This document shows, piece after piece, positions 25,850 through 37,128 of a stretch of DNA of 64,000 nucleotides. Under the pieces are notes generated by a model. That model was not told where the DNA came from and did no database searches. It saw only the letters and a list, made by a program, of their open reading frames with translations. Made by a program: the position numbers and the translations under genes. Source of the stretch: Methylocapsa sp. S129 (lineage in GTDB: Bacteria > Pseudomonadota > Alphaproteobacteria > Rhizobiales > Beijerinckiaceae); assembly GCF_009765995.1 (NCBI RefSeq), contig NZ_LMUI01000019.1, positions 62,001-126,000 of the forward strand. Direction: 5' to 3'. Numbering within the stretch: the first letter of the stretch is position 1; each line of letters opens with the position of its first letter.

Positions 25850-26315
25850 AGAGCGACCCCTTGGAGCGGAATAACTTACGATGAAAACGGCCGCTCGCCA
25901 TGGCGGTGGATCAATTCGATCGAGAATCATCCCGCTGTAGCGCGATAAGAGTCCGGCCGCCTCTTTCTGTTTTAGAGAAATATTACCTGGACACTCCAGC
26001 TTCTCCATCGTATAGTCTCCGCTGTTTTCCAGCGGAAGAGATTGAGCTTTTTTGCGCGAGCGCGCGCCGGGAAGGGCGGATAGGACGGGCGGGGCGGCGG
26101 CGGGTTTTCAGAAAAACGAATTTTTCAGTTTTTCGCTTGCAACCCCTTGATATCTCACGATCAGGCTCGAAAAAAATTTGCAAATGTTGGGCGAGGAGAA
26201 ATGTAGCCCCTTGATATCATTGAGGTCGCTTCAGGAGGGCTAGAGCGAGATAGGAATGGATTGAATCGAACTACCGTCGTTGCGAGCGGCGGCTCCACCA
26301 TAAATTCATCTCGTC
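25850..26315. other. Intergenic region with AT-rich stretch and a spaced direct repeat
   Basis: No supported gene. Seen: a GAAAAAC/GTTTTTC inverted repeat (26111-26134) and two direct copies of CCCCTTGATATC at 26143-26154 and 26207-26218, 64 bp apart. The region is AT-richer than its surroundings. It lies downstream of the small FPASDP gene and of the convergent exonuclease gene. Confidence 0.5.
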
Positions 26316-27146
26316 CTAGTCGATTCGCAGTTCGACCCATGCGGGCGTGTGGTCGGAGGGCTTTTCCAGCGCCCGCAGTTGCTTGTCGACGCCGGCTCCG
26401 CTCAGGAGATCGGCGGCTTGCGGCGACAGCAGGAGATGGTCGATCCGTATGCCGTTGTCGCGCTGCCAGGAACCCGCCTGATAGTCCCAGAACGTATAGA
26501 GGCCGCCGGCGTCCGTGGTTGCGCGAAGCGCGTCGGTGAAGCCAAGCGCGAGTTGTTCGCGGAATTTTGCGCGGGTCTGCGGCAGGAAGAGAGCGTCGGA
26601 CGTCCATTGGGCGGGGTCGGCGGCGTCGCGCGGCTCGGGAATCACATTGAAGTCGCCGGCCAGAATTAACGGCTCCTCGAAGGCAAGCAAATGCCGGGAA
26701 TGGGCGATCAGCCGGTTCATGAAGGCGAGCTTGTAGGAATATTTGTCGCCGGGCGCCGGATTGCCGTTCGGCAGATAAATGCTGGCGAGCCGAACTACGC
26801 CTTTGTCCGTTGGCAGGACAGCCTCGATATAGCGGGCCTGTTCATCCGCGGAATCGCCAGGCAGGCCGCGCGTCGCTTCGAAGGGGCGCTTGGCGAGAAT
26901 GGCGACGCCGTTAAATGCCTTCTGCCCATGCGTCGCGACGTTGTAGCCGAGTTCTTCGATCTCGGCCCTTGGGAAGGCGTCGTCCTGGCATTTCAATTCC
27001 TGCAGACATAAAGCGTCCGGGCTCGCCTCCTTCAGATAGGCGAGCAGGTGGCCCAGTCGCTGGCGGACGGAATTGACGTTCCAGGTGGCGATGCGCAGGA
27101 CAGGCTCCTTCGCCAATGATTGGCGCAAATCGGTTCTCGAACGCAT
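26316..27146 (-). CDS. xthA: Exodeoxyribonuclease III
   Basis: An AP endonuclease/3'-5' exonuclease of base-excision repair. Motifs in order: IATWNVNSVRQRL, LCLQELKCQDD, LASIYLPNGNP, LAGDFNVIPEP, RIDHLLLS and the final SDHTPAWVEL. The N-terminus is uncertain: the ATG at 27146 (276 residues) has no ribosome site and adds 15 residues before the conserved start; a TTG lies at 27116; and AAGGAG sits six bases before a CTG at 27098, which would give a typical 260-residue enzyme. It follows the lipid A acyltransferase gene on the same strand. Confidence 0.92.
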   Translation of the reverse strand: MRSRTDLRQSLAKEPVLRIATWNVNSVRQRLGHLLAYLKEASPDALCLQELKCQDDAFPRAEIEELGYNVATHGQKAFNGVAILAKRPFEATRGLPGDSADEQARYIEAVLPTDKGVVRLASIYLPNGNPAPGDKYSYKLAFMNRLIAHSRHLLAFEEPLILAGDFNVIPEPRDAADPAQWTSDALFLPQTRAKFREQLALGFTDALRATTDAGGLYTFWDYQAGSWQRDNGIRIDHLLLSPQAADLLSGAGVDKQLRALEKPSDHTPAWVELRID

Positions 27147-27182
27147 CTTAAAGCATTTTTTGCGAGGCCGACCGCGGATTTT

Positions 27183-28049
27183 TCAATCCCACCGACGATG
27201 CGCCCACATCCATTGCTCGGGCGCCTCGCGCACCATGCTTTCGAACGCCGCCTGCACGCCGCCGGTCGCCGCCGCGACATCGGCGTCGCGGTCCGCCGTA
27301 TTTGGCACCGTCACTTGCGCCACGCTGATCGAGAAGCGAACCCCGTTCAGGCGTTTGGCGCGACAGACGTAAAGAGGCGCCCCGACCGAACGGGCGACGA
27401 ATGCGGGAAAAGGGGTGGACAGAGCCGACCTTCCGAAGAAGGCTGCGCCGACGCCCCGGCGATCCCGTTGGTCGGCCAGGAAGGCGACGCAACCACCCTC
27501 GCGCGCATAGCGCAGCATAGCTTTCGCCGCGCGCGGCGACTTTTCCATGAGTCCGGCGGGATAGAGCGGCGCTCGAATAGTATTGATGTAATGATCGACG
27601 AACGGATTGGTGATCTTCTGATAGACGCCGGCCGGCCGCCAACCGATATTCAAGCCCGCTTGGGACAGGATCTCCCAATTGCCCATATGCAGGCCGCAAA
27701 TGACGCCGCCGCTCAGTCCGCGCAGCGACTCGAAAAGCTCCGGCGGCTCCATCCGAATGCGATCGCCTTTGACGATTTCGTCGAGATGAAAAAACTCCGC
27801 GAAAGTGCGTCCTAAGTTCTCCCACATGCCCAGCGCGATTTGTCGGATCTCGGCGGGGCTCTTTTCTGGAAAAGCTAGAGCGAGATTGTTCAAAGCGCGC
27901 TGATGTCGGCGAAGGCGGGGCGCGACAAGGCGCCAGCCTGCCCCCGACCATTGCGAAGCCCGTTCGAGCGGTAGAGCGCGAATGACGGCGGCCAGCGCCA
28001 AAAGTGCAATATACTCAACTCTATGGCGCAGACGCTTGAGGCGGGTCAT
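27183..28049 (-). CDS. LpxL/HtrB-family lipid A acyltransferase
   Basis: A 288-residue inner-membrane-associated acyltransferase that adds a secondary acyl chain to lipid A (or a related lipid). Evidence is the N-terminal hydrophobic helix, the catalytic HX4E motif in CGLHMGNWE, KSPRAAKAMLRYAREGG, LADQRDRRGVGAAFFGR and the final MWAHRRWD. A GTG at 28055 would add two residues; I chose the ATG at 28049. Which chain position it acylates cannot be told. It lies upstream of xthA and divergent from the cyclophilin-queA-tgt cluster. Confidence 0.88.
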   Translation of the reverse strand: MTRLKRLRHRVEYIALLALAAVIRALPLERASQWSGAGWRLVAPRLRRHQRALNNLALAFPEKSPAEIRQIALGMWENLGRTFAEFFHLDEIVKGDRIRMEPPELFESLRGLSGGVICGLHMGNWEILSQAGLNIGWRPAGVYQKITNPFVDHYINTIRAPLYPAGLMEKSPRAAKAMLRYAREGGCVAFLADQRDRRGVGAAFFGRSALSTPFPAFVARSVGAPLYVCRAKRLNGVRFSISVAQVTVPNTADRDADVAAATGGVQAAFESMVREAPEQWMWAHRRWD

Positions 28050-28214
28050 CAACACGGCGATCCAGCCGACGGAGCGCCGACGACGCCTGATTGCCGGGCA
28101 AGGCGTGCGTCGTCAAGCCTTCGCGGTCAAGCCGAGGGTTGCGCCAGAACGCCCTCATGCTATCAAGCGGCCGATATCGAACGCTTTGACTCCGCTCCAG
28201 CGAGGTTATCCCGC

Positions 28215-28769
28215 ATGAAATTCAGCCGCCGCGACGCTTTGGCTCTTTCGATCGCCGCTCTCGCCGCCTCGGGCGCGGCCGCGCAAGACTCCGATCCGCA
28301 GAACACGCTCATCCTCGAGACCAAGCACGGCAAGGTCGTCATCAAGCTGCGTCCGGATCTCGCGCCCAAGCATGTCGCCCAGATCAAGGCACTGGTGGCG
28401 CGCAAATTCTATGATGGTCTCGTTTTCCATCGCGTGATCGCCGGCTTCATGGCGCAGACCGGCGATCCCAAGGGCACCGGCGAAGGCGGCTCCGATCTGC
28501 CTGACATCCCGGCCGAGTTCACCCAGACCCCCTTCAAGCGCGGCACGCTCGGCATGGCGCGCGCCAGCGATCCTGATTCCGCCAATTCGCAATTCTTCAT
28601 CTGCCTCGCCGACTCTTCCTTCCTCGACGGCAAATATACGGTGTTTGGCGAAGTGACGTCCGGCATGGATGTCGTCGACAAAATCAAGAAGGGCGACCAG
28701 GCCAATAACGGCGCCGTGACCAATCCCGACAAGATGTTGAGCCTGCGCCTGGCGGCGAGCCCTAAGTGA
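28215..28769 (+). CDS. Peptidyl-prolyl cis-trans isomerase, exported cyclophilin
   Basis: A 184-residue cyclophilin with an N-terminal signal peptide (MKFSRRDALALSIAALAA, cleavage near AAAQ), so it folds proteins in the periplasm. Core motifs are [44 protein letters not shown] and GEVTSGMDVVDKI; the catalytic arginine is in FHRV. It begins a run of ppi-ppi-queA-tgt genes on the same strand and is a close paralogue of the next gene, which lacks a signal. Confidence 0.93.
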   Translation: MKFSRRDALALSIAALAASGAAAQDSDPQNTLILETKHGKVVIKLRPDLAPKHVAQIKALVARKFYDGLVFHRVIAGFMAQTGDPKGTGEGGSDLPDIPAEFTQTPFKRGTLGMARASDPDSANSQFFICLADSSFLDGKYTVFGEVTSGMDVVDKIKKGDQANNGAVTNPDKMLSLRLAASPK

Positions 28770-28825
28770 GGGCATGCCGCTTCGTTTCGAAACCATCCCC
28801 TTCAATCAACAGGACTGCATGATTC

Positions 28826-29281
28826 ATGGCTGAACAAGGCAACACCCTCACGCTGGAGACGACCAAAGGCCCCGTCGTCATAGAGATGCGGCCCGACCTC
28901 GCGCCCGGCCATGTCGCGCATATCAAACGCCTCGTCGCCGAGGGCTTTTATGACGGCATCGTGTTTCATCGCGTTATCGACGGCTTTATGGCGCAGACCG
29001 GCTGCCCGAACGGCACCGGCACGGGCGGCTCGCAATATCCCAACATCAAGGCCGAGTTCAACGCCGAGCCGCACGTGCGCGGCACGGTCTCGATGGCGCG
29101 GGCCCAAAGCCCGGATTCGGCCAATTCGCAGTTCTTCATTTGCTTTGGCGACGCCAAATTTCTCGACAGGCAATATACCGCCTGGGGCAAGGTGGTGTCG
29201 GGCATGGAGAATGTCGACAAGATCAAGCGCGGCGAACCCGTGCGCGATCCCGACAAGATCGTGAAGGCGACCCTGAGCTGA
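28826..29281 (+). CDS. Peptidyl-prolyl cis-trans isomerase B, cytosolic cyclophilin
   Basis: A 151-residue cyclophilin without a signal peptide, hence cytoplasmic. It shares [40 protein letters not shown] and [18 protein letters not shown] with its upstream neighbour, indicating a tandem duplication later adapted to two compartments. It is 56 bases after the exported paralogue and 34 bases before queA, consistent with one operon. Confidence 0.93.
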   Translation: MAEQGNTLTLETTKGPVVIEMRPDLAPGHVAHIKRLVAEGFYDGIVFHRVIDGFMAQTGCPNGTGTGGSQYPNIKAEFNAEPHVRGTVSMARAQSPDSANSQFFICFGDAKFLDRQYTAWGKVVSGMENVDKIKRGEPVRDPDKIVKATLS

Positions 29282-29315
29282 GGGCTGCGAAGGCGGGCCT
29301 TCGAGGGCCCTGATC

Positions 29316-30407
29316 ATGCGCGTTGATCTCTTCGATTTCGAGCTTCCGCCCGAGCGTATCGCGTTGACGCCGGCTGCGCCGCGCGAGGCGGCGCGGATGC
29401 TTGTGGTGGACCCGCATGGCGCGCTTGCGGATCGCCGCATTGGGGATCTGCCCGATTTCATTCGCCCCGGCGATGCGCTGGTGGTCAATGACACGCGCGT
29501 CATCGCCGCGCGCCTTTCCGGGATCAGAATGCGGGGCGACAGCGCGGCGCAGATCGAGGCGACGCTGATCAAACGTGTCGACGAAAGCCGGTGGCGCGCC
29601 TTTGTCCGCCCCGCCAAGAAGCTCAATGCGGGCGAGCGGATACGCTTTGGCGAGACCAGCGAAAGCATGGCCTGTCTGCTGGGCGCACTCGACGCCGAGG
29701 TCGAGGAAAAAGGCGAGGGCGGCGAAGTTTTGCTCGCCTTCGCGTTCCACGGCGCCGCGCTCGACGAAGCGATCGAACGGCTCGGCGAAATGCCGCTGCC
29801 ACCCTATATCGCTTCGCGTCGCGCGCCGAATTCCGGCGACAGAGCGGACTATCAGACGCTATTCGCAGCGGAGCCCGGCGCCGTTGCGGCGCCGACAGCG
29901 GGATTGCACTTCACGCCCGAGCTCGTCGCCCGGATCGAGGCGCGCGGCGCGAGCCTTCATAAGGTCACGCTGCATGTCGGCGCCGGGACGTTTCTGCCCG
30001 TTAAGGCGGATGACACGCAGGATCACGTCATGCATGCCGAATGGGGGCGCATCGACGGGGCGACCGCGGCGGCGCTGAACGAAGCGCGCGCCCATCGCGG
30101 ACGCATCGTCGCTGTCGGCACGACGAGCCTGCGGTTGCTGGAAAGCGCGGCGGACGAGGCTGGAGACATAAGGCCCTTCGCGGATGAAACCTCGATCTTC
30201 ATCACGCCGGGCTATCGTTTCCGCGCGGTCGACGTCCTGCTCACCAACTTCCATCTGCCACGATCGACCTTGTTCATGCTGGTCAGCGCCTTCGCCGGGC
30301 TGGAGCCGATGCAGCGCGCCTACGCCCATGCGATCGAGACCGGCTATCGTTTTTACTCCTATGGCGACGCCTGTCTGCTGACGCGCGCCGGCGATCGGGC
30401 GGCGTGA
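29316..30407 (+). CDS. queA: S-adenosylmethionine:tRNA ribosyltransferase-isomerase
   Basis: A 363-residue cytosolic enzyme that transfers the ribosyl part of SAM to preQ1 in tRNA, giving epoxyqueuosine. Family signatures: [62 protein letters not shown] and [17 protein letters not shown]. Length is normal. It sits directly before tgt, the enzyme of the preceding step, as in many alphaproteobacteria. Confidence 0.95.
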   Translation: MRVDLFDFELPPERIALTPAAPREAARMLVVDPHGALADRRIGDLPDFIRPGDALVVNDTRVIAARLSGIRMRGDSAAQIEATLIKRVDESRWRAFVRPAKKLNAGERIRFGETSESMACLLGALDAEVEEKGEGGEVLLAFAFHGAALDEAIERLGEMPLPPYIASRRAPNSGDRADYQTLFAAEPGAVAAPTAGLHFTPELVARIEARGASLHKVTLHVGAGTFLPVKADDTQDHVMHAEWGRIDGATAAALNEARAHRGRIVAVGTTSLRLLESAADEAGDIRPFADETSIFITPGYRFRAVDVLLTNFHLPRSTLFMLVSAFAGLEPMQRAYAHAIETGYRFYSYGDACLLTRAGDRAA

Positions 30408-30435
30408 TGCGCGCAAACCTCCTCGAAAGCTTCCG

Positions 30436-31584
30436 TTGACCGACGTTTTCACATTCACGATCAACGGCCGCGACGGGGTGGCGCGCTTGGGCGAAATCTC
30501 GATGCCGCGCGGGACCATCCGCACGCCGGCTTTCATGCCGGTGGGGACGGCGGCGACGGTCAAGGCGATGTATCCGGGCGATGTGCGGGCTTTGGGCGCC
30601 GATATCGTGCTGGGCAACACCTATCATTTGATGCTGCGGCCGGGCGCCGAGCGCATTGCGGCCCTCGGCGGCCTACATAAATTCATGAACTGGCCGCATC
30701 CGATCCTCACCGACTCGGGCGGCTTTCAAGTGATGTCGCTCGCCAAGCTGCGCAAGCTCAGCGAGCGCGGGGTAATGTTCCAGTCGCATATCGACGGCTC
30801 TCGCCATGAGTTGACGCCCGAACGGTCGATGGAAATCCAACGTCTGCTCGGCTCCGACATCCAGATGCAGCTCGACGAATGCGTGCGTCTGCCCTGTTCG
30901 GACGAAGAGGCGGAGCGCGCGATGCGGCTGTCGCTGCGCTGGGCCGAACGCTCCAAACTCGCGTTCGGCGATCAGCCGGGCAAAGCGGCGTTCGGCATTG
31001 TTCAGGGCGGCGCGGTCAAGAGCCTGCGCGTGACAAGCGCTCGGGAACTCGCCGCGATGGACTTTCCCGGTTATGCGATCGGCGGCCTGGCGGTCGGCGA
31101 GCCGCAAGCGGTGATGCTCGACATGATCGAGACCGTCGAGCCGCATCTGCCGGCCACCAAGCCGCGCTATCTCATGGGCGTGGGGACGCCCGACGATCTC
31201 ATGCAGAGCGTCGCGCGCGGCGTCGACATGTTCGATTGCGTGATGCCGACGCGGGCGGGGCGCCATGGCATGGTGTTCACGCGCTTTGGGCGCATCAACC
31301 TGCGCAATGCGCGCCACGCCGACGATCCCAACTCGATCGACCCGCAATCGACCTGTCCGGCCGCGCGCGATTATTCCAGGGCCTATTGGCATCATCTGGT
31401 GAAGTCGGGTGAAATTCTCGCTATGATGGCGCTGACGGCCGTCAATATCGCCTATTACCAGGAGTTGATGGCCGGGATGCGCAAGGCGATTTCGGAGGGG
31501 CGGCTCGCCGATTTCATGGCCGAGGCGAGAAGCGGCTGGGCGAGGGGCGAAGGCCCGATGTCCCCTTCTCCCGCTTCGCGGTAG
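30436..31584 (+). CDS. tgt: tRNA-guanine transglycosylase with degenerate zinc site
   Basis: A 382-residue enzyme exchanging guanine-34 for preQ1 in tRNAs for Asn, Asp, His and Tyr. The general base Asp93 (TDSGGFQVM) and nucleophile Asp267 (FDCVMPTR) are present. The structural zinc site of E. coli Tgt (Cys302, Cys304, Cys307, His333) aligns to Ser305, Cys307, Ala310 and Val336, so three of four ligands are missing. The fold may have become zinc-independent; the rest is intact. Start is TTG at 30436. It follows queA by 28 bases. Confidence 0.94.
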   Translation: MTDVFTFTINGRDGVARLGEISMPRGTIRTPAFMPVGTAATVKAMYPGDVRALGADIVLGNTYHLMLRPGAERIAALGGLHKFMNWPHPILTDSGGFQVMSLAKLRKLSERGVMFQSHIDGSRHELTPERSMEIQRLLGSDIQMQLDECVRLPCSDEEAERAMRLSLRWAERSKLAFGDQPGKAAFGIVQGGAVKSLRVTSARELAAMDFPGYAIGGLAVGEPQAVMLDMIETVEPHLPATKPRYLMGVGTPDDLMQSVARGVDMFDCVMPTRAGRHGMVFTRFGRINLRNARHADDPNSIDPQSTCPAARDYSRAYWHHLVKSGEILAMMALTAVNIAYYQELMAGMRKAISEGRLADFMAEARSGWARGEGPMSPSPASR

Positions 31585-31692
31585 TAGGCGGCGCGCAGCG
31601 CCGCGGACGAACGAAGTTCGCTCGGGTTGACGGCCATCGGCGTGATGGCCCTCATCAGGACGAGGCGGTTTGGGGTCGTTGCCAGGGCAACC

Positions 31693-31751
31693 GCCCTCAT
31701 CCGACCTTTGCTTACGCAAAGGCCACCTTCTCCCGATTCTCGGGAGAAGGG
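31693..31751. repeat. Bipartite palindromic intergenic repeat, copy C
   Basis: It shares GCCCTCATCCGACC and the hairpin CTTCTCCCGATTCTCGGGAGAAG region (arms CTTCTCCCGA/TCGGGAGAAG) with copies A and B in the orientation of B. The inner hairpin is CCTTTGCTTACGCAAAGG here instead of CCCGACTTCGTCGGG, so pairing is preserved although the bases differ. Confidence 0.8.
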
Positions 31752-31768
31752 TTGAGGCCTCTTCAAGC

Positions 31769-31805
31769 AAAAAAGGCAAAGCCGCGGGCTTGCCGGGCTT
31801 TGCCT
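31769..31805 (-). terminator. Intrinsic terminator for leftward transcription
   Basis: Read on the minus strand: a perfect ten-pair stem AGGCAAAGCC / GGCTTTGCCT directly followed by TTTTT. On the plus strand there is no T-run, so it is oriented against tgt and eno. No annotated gene enters from that side, which raises the question of what transcript it ends. Confidence 0.6.
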
Positions 31806-32183
31806 CTTTGCACCTGTCCTTGAATTGCGAAGCCGGTCTCCGTCGCATCATCGTGCGCGCAGGAATCACGCCCTGCTCGTAAAACCGGTAAGACGCCCCG
31901 TCCTCCCACAGACTCGGCAGCTACGCGACGCCAAAACTGGCGCCAGCCTCCTTTTCCTAACGGAAGGGACGCTAGTCGAAAAAATGTGCAATGTCACCAC
32001 TATATGAGGCGCCATGACGCAATTATTTGTCGGCCGCCCAGCGGCTAGGCATTTGGGGCGCCTAGAACTCCCGGAACCGCGCGATAGCGGGAGCGGTTGC
32101 CAGCTCGAGCCCAATATTTAGGCGTCGCGTTTTTGGATTCTTTGGCGCGCTGCGCCCTTTCGTGCGCGATGGCATTCGCGTAA

Positions 32184-33500
<1,317 letters not shown>

Positions 33501-33505
33501 AAGGG

Positions 33506-33533
33506 ACGCCAAAAGCAGAGATTCTTTTGGCGT
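33506..33533 (+). terminator. Hairpin after eno, possible partial terminator
   Basis: A perfect ten-pair stem ACGCCAAAAG / CTTTTGGCGT with an eight-base loop starts five bases after the enolase stop. No clean T-run follows outside the stem, so it may attenuate or stabilise the eno message rather than fully end it before the ftsB-like gene. Confidence 0.5.
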
Positions 33534-33597
33534 TCGCCGCGCAATTTTGGCCGAGCCGGCAACCAAATCTTAACGATGAGGACGCCAAGGTCTTCGG

Positions 33598-33936
33598 ATG
33601 GTAGTCCGAACGCGCGCGCGCGCTATCCTGCTTCCGATCGCGTTTTACGTCGTTCTGGGCGTTGCGAGCGGCTATCTCGTCTGGGCCGCCTGGAACGGCG
33701 AACGTGGCCTGAAAACCAAGGCCGAATACGCCAACCAGATGCAGGATCTGGGCGCAGAATTGAAGGCGCTCCAGACCGACCGTCAACGCTGGGAGCGCCG
33801 CGTGGCGTTGATGCGTTCGGATGCGGTCGATCGCGACCTTCTCGATGAAGAAGCGCGCGCGGTTCTGGACCGTGTCGGCAAGAATGATCTGGTGGTGTTT
33901 ACTGCGGAGAACGGGGCAGTAGGCAGTAGGCAGTAG
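33598..33936 (+). CDS. FtsB/DivIC-like septum formation initiator
   Basis: A 112-residue protein with a short cytosolic N-terminus, one membrane helix (about 9-31, ILLPIAFYVVLGVASGYLVW) and a periplasmic coiled coil (about 35-85), the layout of FtsB/DivIC proteins that join FtsL and FtsQ in the divisome. LDEEARAVLDRVGKNDLVVF is a family-like C-terminal segment. The position after eno is the usual rhizobial one. Its last seven codons (GAVGSRQ) are read from a 7-bp tandem repeat, so the natural C-terminus may vary. Confidence 0.85.
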   Translation: MVVRTRARAILLPIAFYVVLGVASGYLVWAAWNGERGLKTKAEYANQMQDLGAELKALQTDRQRWERRVALMRSDAVDRDLLDEEARAVLDRVGKNDLVVFTAENGAVGSRQ

Positions 33937-33967
33937 GCAGCAAAACGTCCTTATTGCCTACTGCCCC
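33913..33967. terminator. Shared 3'-end inverted repeat with GGCAGTA tandem repeat
   Basis: Three full and one partial copy of the heptamer GGCAGTA (33915-33940) face its inverse TGCCTACTGCCCC (33955-33967). Both converging genes, ftsB-like and chorismate mutase, end inside the arms (stops at 33934-33936 and 33958-33960). The hairpin may terminate both transcripts. Confidence 0.6.
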
Positions 33968-34380
33968 TTCGCATTCCTCCGCTGCCATTCCTCCCGCTCA
34001 TAATCCTCGAAAGCGGCGATCATGGCGCGATAAGTGCGCTCGGCGACGCTTTCGGCCAGGCCGCTCTCTCCAGCGATTCCCTTGACCTTGACGATGATCT
34101 CTTCGACCCGCGCCGGCGCGCTCACCGCCGCCGGATTGGCCTTGAAGCGGCCGGCTTCGGCGACATATTTTCCGCGTTCGGCCATCAGGCGGATGATCTC
34201 GTGATCAAGCCGATCGATGTTGGCGCGCACTTCCAGAAGGTTCGCGCAGCATTTGCCGCCATCGACCGATGGCGAGCCCCAAAAGGCGGGATGCGTGGCG
34301 GCGTTGTCGGCGGTTTGAGCCTGAGCCTGAACGACGCCTGAAACAAACAGGACGGCAAGAACGAAAAGCGGATGATTCAT
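33958..34380 (-). CDS. Exported chorismate mutase (AroQ-like)
   Basis: A 140-residue protein with a signal peptide (MNHPLFVLAVLFVSGVVQAQA) and an AroQ-type all-helical domain: RANIDRLDHEIIRLMAERGKYV carries the arginine and acidic residues of helix 1, and VEEIIVKVKGIAGESGL plus ERTYRAMIAAFEDYE finish the domain. AroQ enzymes turn chorismate into prephenate. Exported versions are known from pathogens and some environmental proteobacteria; the role outside the cytoplasm is unclear. The mature part begins with CC in GGKCCANL, an unusual pair. The ATG at 34380 is the only start leaving a signal peptide. Confidence 0.82.
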   Translation of the reverse strand: MNHPLFVLAVLFVSGVVQAQAQTADNAATHPAFWGSPSVDGGKCCANLLEVRANIDRLDHEIIRLMAERGKYVAEAGRFKANPAAVSAPARVEEIIVKVKGIAGESGLAESVAERTYRAMIAAFEDYEREEWQRRNAKGQ

Positions 34381-34479
34381 CGAGGGCCTCGCCAGGAATG
34401 GTCGCGCTGCAAGCGGTTGTTTCGCCATTTGGGCGACCGCGCGCGCCAGGGTCAAGGCGGGCAGAGTTCGGAGCGCGTC

Positions 34480-34758
34480 ATGCAGCGATTTCTCCACGAT
34501 ATGTTCAACGGCCCGATCTGGCGGGCTTTCCTTCTGATGGGCGTGTTTGCGGGGCTGTCCGCGATCACGTCCTATCATCTTGTGCTGCTGTTCAGCGCCA
34601 ACTTCGGTTTCGTTTCGCAATATGGAATCATGGCTCTGAAAGACGGCGGCCTGCTGCAACTGGCGGAGCTTGTCTTTTATGGCTATCTCAGCATCGCCTT
34701 TTACGTCCTGTTCAAGGGCTGCCTTTACGGCGTGCTGGGGCATTTCATGAAACATTGA
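34480..34758 (+). CDS. Small two-helix membrane protein, unknown function
   Basis: A 92-residue protein with two hydrophobic segments: residues about 13-38 (AFLLMGVFAGLSAITSYHLV) and 55-80 (LAELVFYGYLSIAFYVLF), a short basic N-terminus, and an end reading GHFMKH. I do not recognise a family. The ATG at 34480 was chosen because upstream in-frame codons overlap the divergent chorismate mutase signal peptide. Codon use fits its neighbours. Confidence 0.55.
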   Translation: MQRFLHDMFNGPIWRAFLLMGVFAGLSAITSYHLVLLFSANFGFVSQYGIMALKDGGLLQLAELVFYGYLSIAFYVLFKGCLYGVLGHFMKH

Positions 34759-34842
34759 GCGGCGTCAGATTTTGCATGCGATAAGCGCCTGATATTCTCG
34801 CGACGCCCGTCAAATGAAACGCATCCGGACAGGAATCAACCG

Positions 34843-35576
34843 ATGCCGACGCCAGGGCATATTCTGGAAAGCGCGGCCCTCAACAACGCCTATGGTGCAA
34901 TGCTGTTTGTTCCGCGCACGGCGCTCCCGGCGAATTTCTGGACTCGATATGGGTGCATCGGCAAGGCGCCCCTCGGTATTATCCTGACGTCGTGACTTTA
35001 ATCGGCGCCAGAGCGGCGTCGGAACAGGAGCGGACGATTTCCGCGCTGGTCCAATCTCGGGAACGGGCATGGGCGGTAAAGGACAGTTTCCGCTGCCTTG
35101 ATCTGAGTCGATCGGGCTTCGCGGTGTTGTTCGAGGCACAGTGGATAAGCCTGTCGCCGCGGTTCGGAAACGCGCTTGAGACTTCCGACGGATTGACATG
35201 GGCGCCGGCGACCAGTGCGGCGGAGTTGGAGCGCTGGGAGCTTGCGTGGACCAAAGGCGACGCAACGCAAGAAGAGCCGCGGATATTCTTGCCTCGTTTG
35301 CTGTCGGTCCCCGGCGTCGTTTTCCTGCTCGGCTTCCGCGGCGATAGGCCCCTGTGCGGCGGCATTTTGAATCGAGGAGCGGAGGTTGTCGGTCTCTCCA
35401 ACGTCTTCTCGTCGGAAGTCGGTTCAGAAATTGTCTGGCGCGGTCTGATTTCTCAAGCTGCGGCGATATTCCCCGATTTGCCGCTCGTGGGTTATGAACG
35501 ACAAGCCGAACTCACCGCTGCCCTCCGGGCCGGTTTCGAGCCGATCGGGCCTTTACGAATTTGGATCCGCCAATAG
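34843..35576 (+). pseudogene. Frameshifted gene, GNAT-like hypothetical protein
   Basis: The ATG at 34843 opens MPTPGHILESAALNNA in one frame, ending in a stop near 34993, while the rest of the protein continues in another frame from 34893 as WCNAVCSAHGAPGEFLDSIW through to IWIRQ at 35576. Inserting one base after AACGCC (about 34890) would join the two frames as AALNNALWCNAVC, which looks like the natural reading. The C-terminal LVGYERQAELTAALRAGFEPIGPLRIW recalls N-acetyltransferase-like proteins. Codon bias remains good on both sides, so the lesion is recent or a sequencing error. Confidence 0.65.
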
Positions 35577-35777
35577 CCATATCGACAATGTTGCTGTCCC
35601 AAATATTCGATTTTTCACCACGCCCGGGGCGTCTCCGTCGATCACGAGAGAACGGATTGAGGCATTGCCGGTCCAGCGCCCGCCTTTCGCTTCTCCGCGT
35701 CCTTGTGCTATGCGGGCGAAAGTCGGGAGCCTCCTGGGAAGCGGAAGGTCCGGCGCCATCAGTTCGAGGGCCGATCC

Positions 35778-37088
<1,311 letters not shown>

Positions 37089-37128
37089 AGGGCCCGGCGA
37101 TCCGCCCGGGCCAGGCGGGAGCTTTCCC

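Noticed and set aside
31825-32007. Short open frame before eno
   Set aside because: No ribosome site, poor codon bias and no recognisable protein; the region is better described as non-coding.
35577-35777. Riboswitch before glyA
   Set aside because: I looked for glycine or SAM-type leader features and saw no convincing conserved core.
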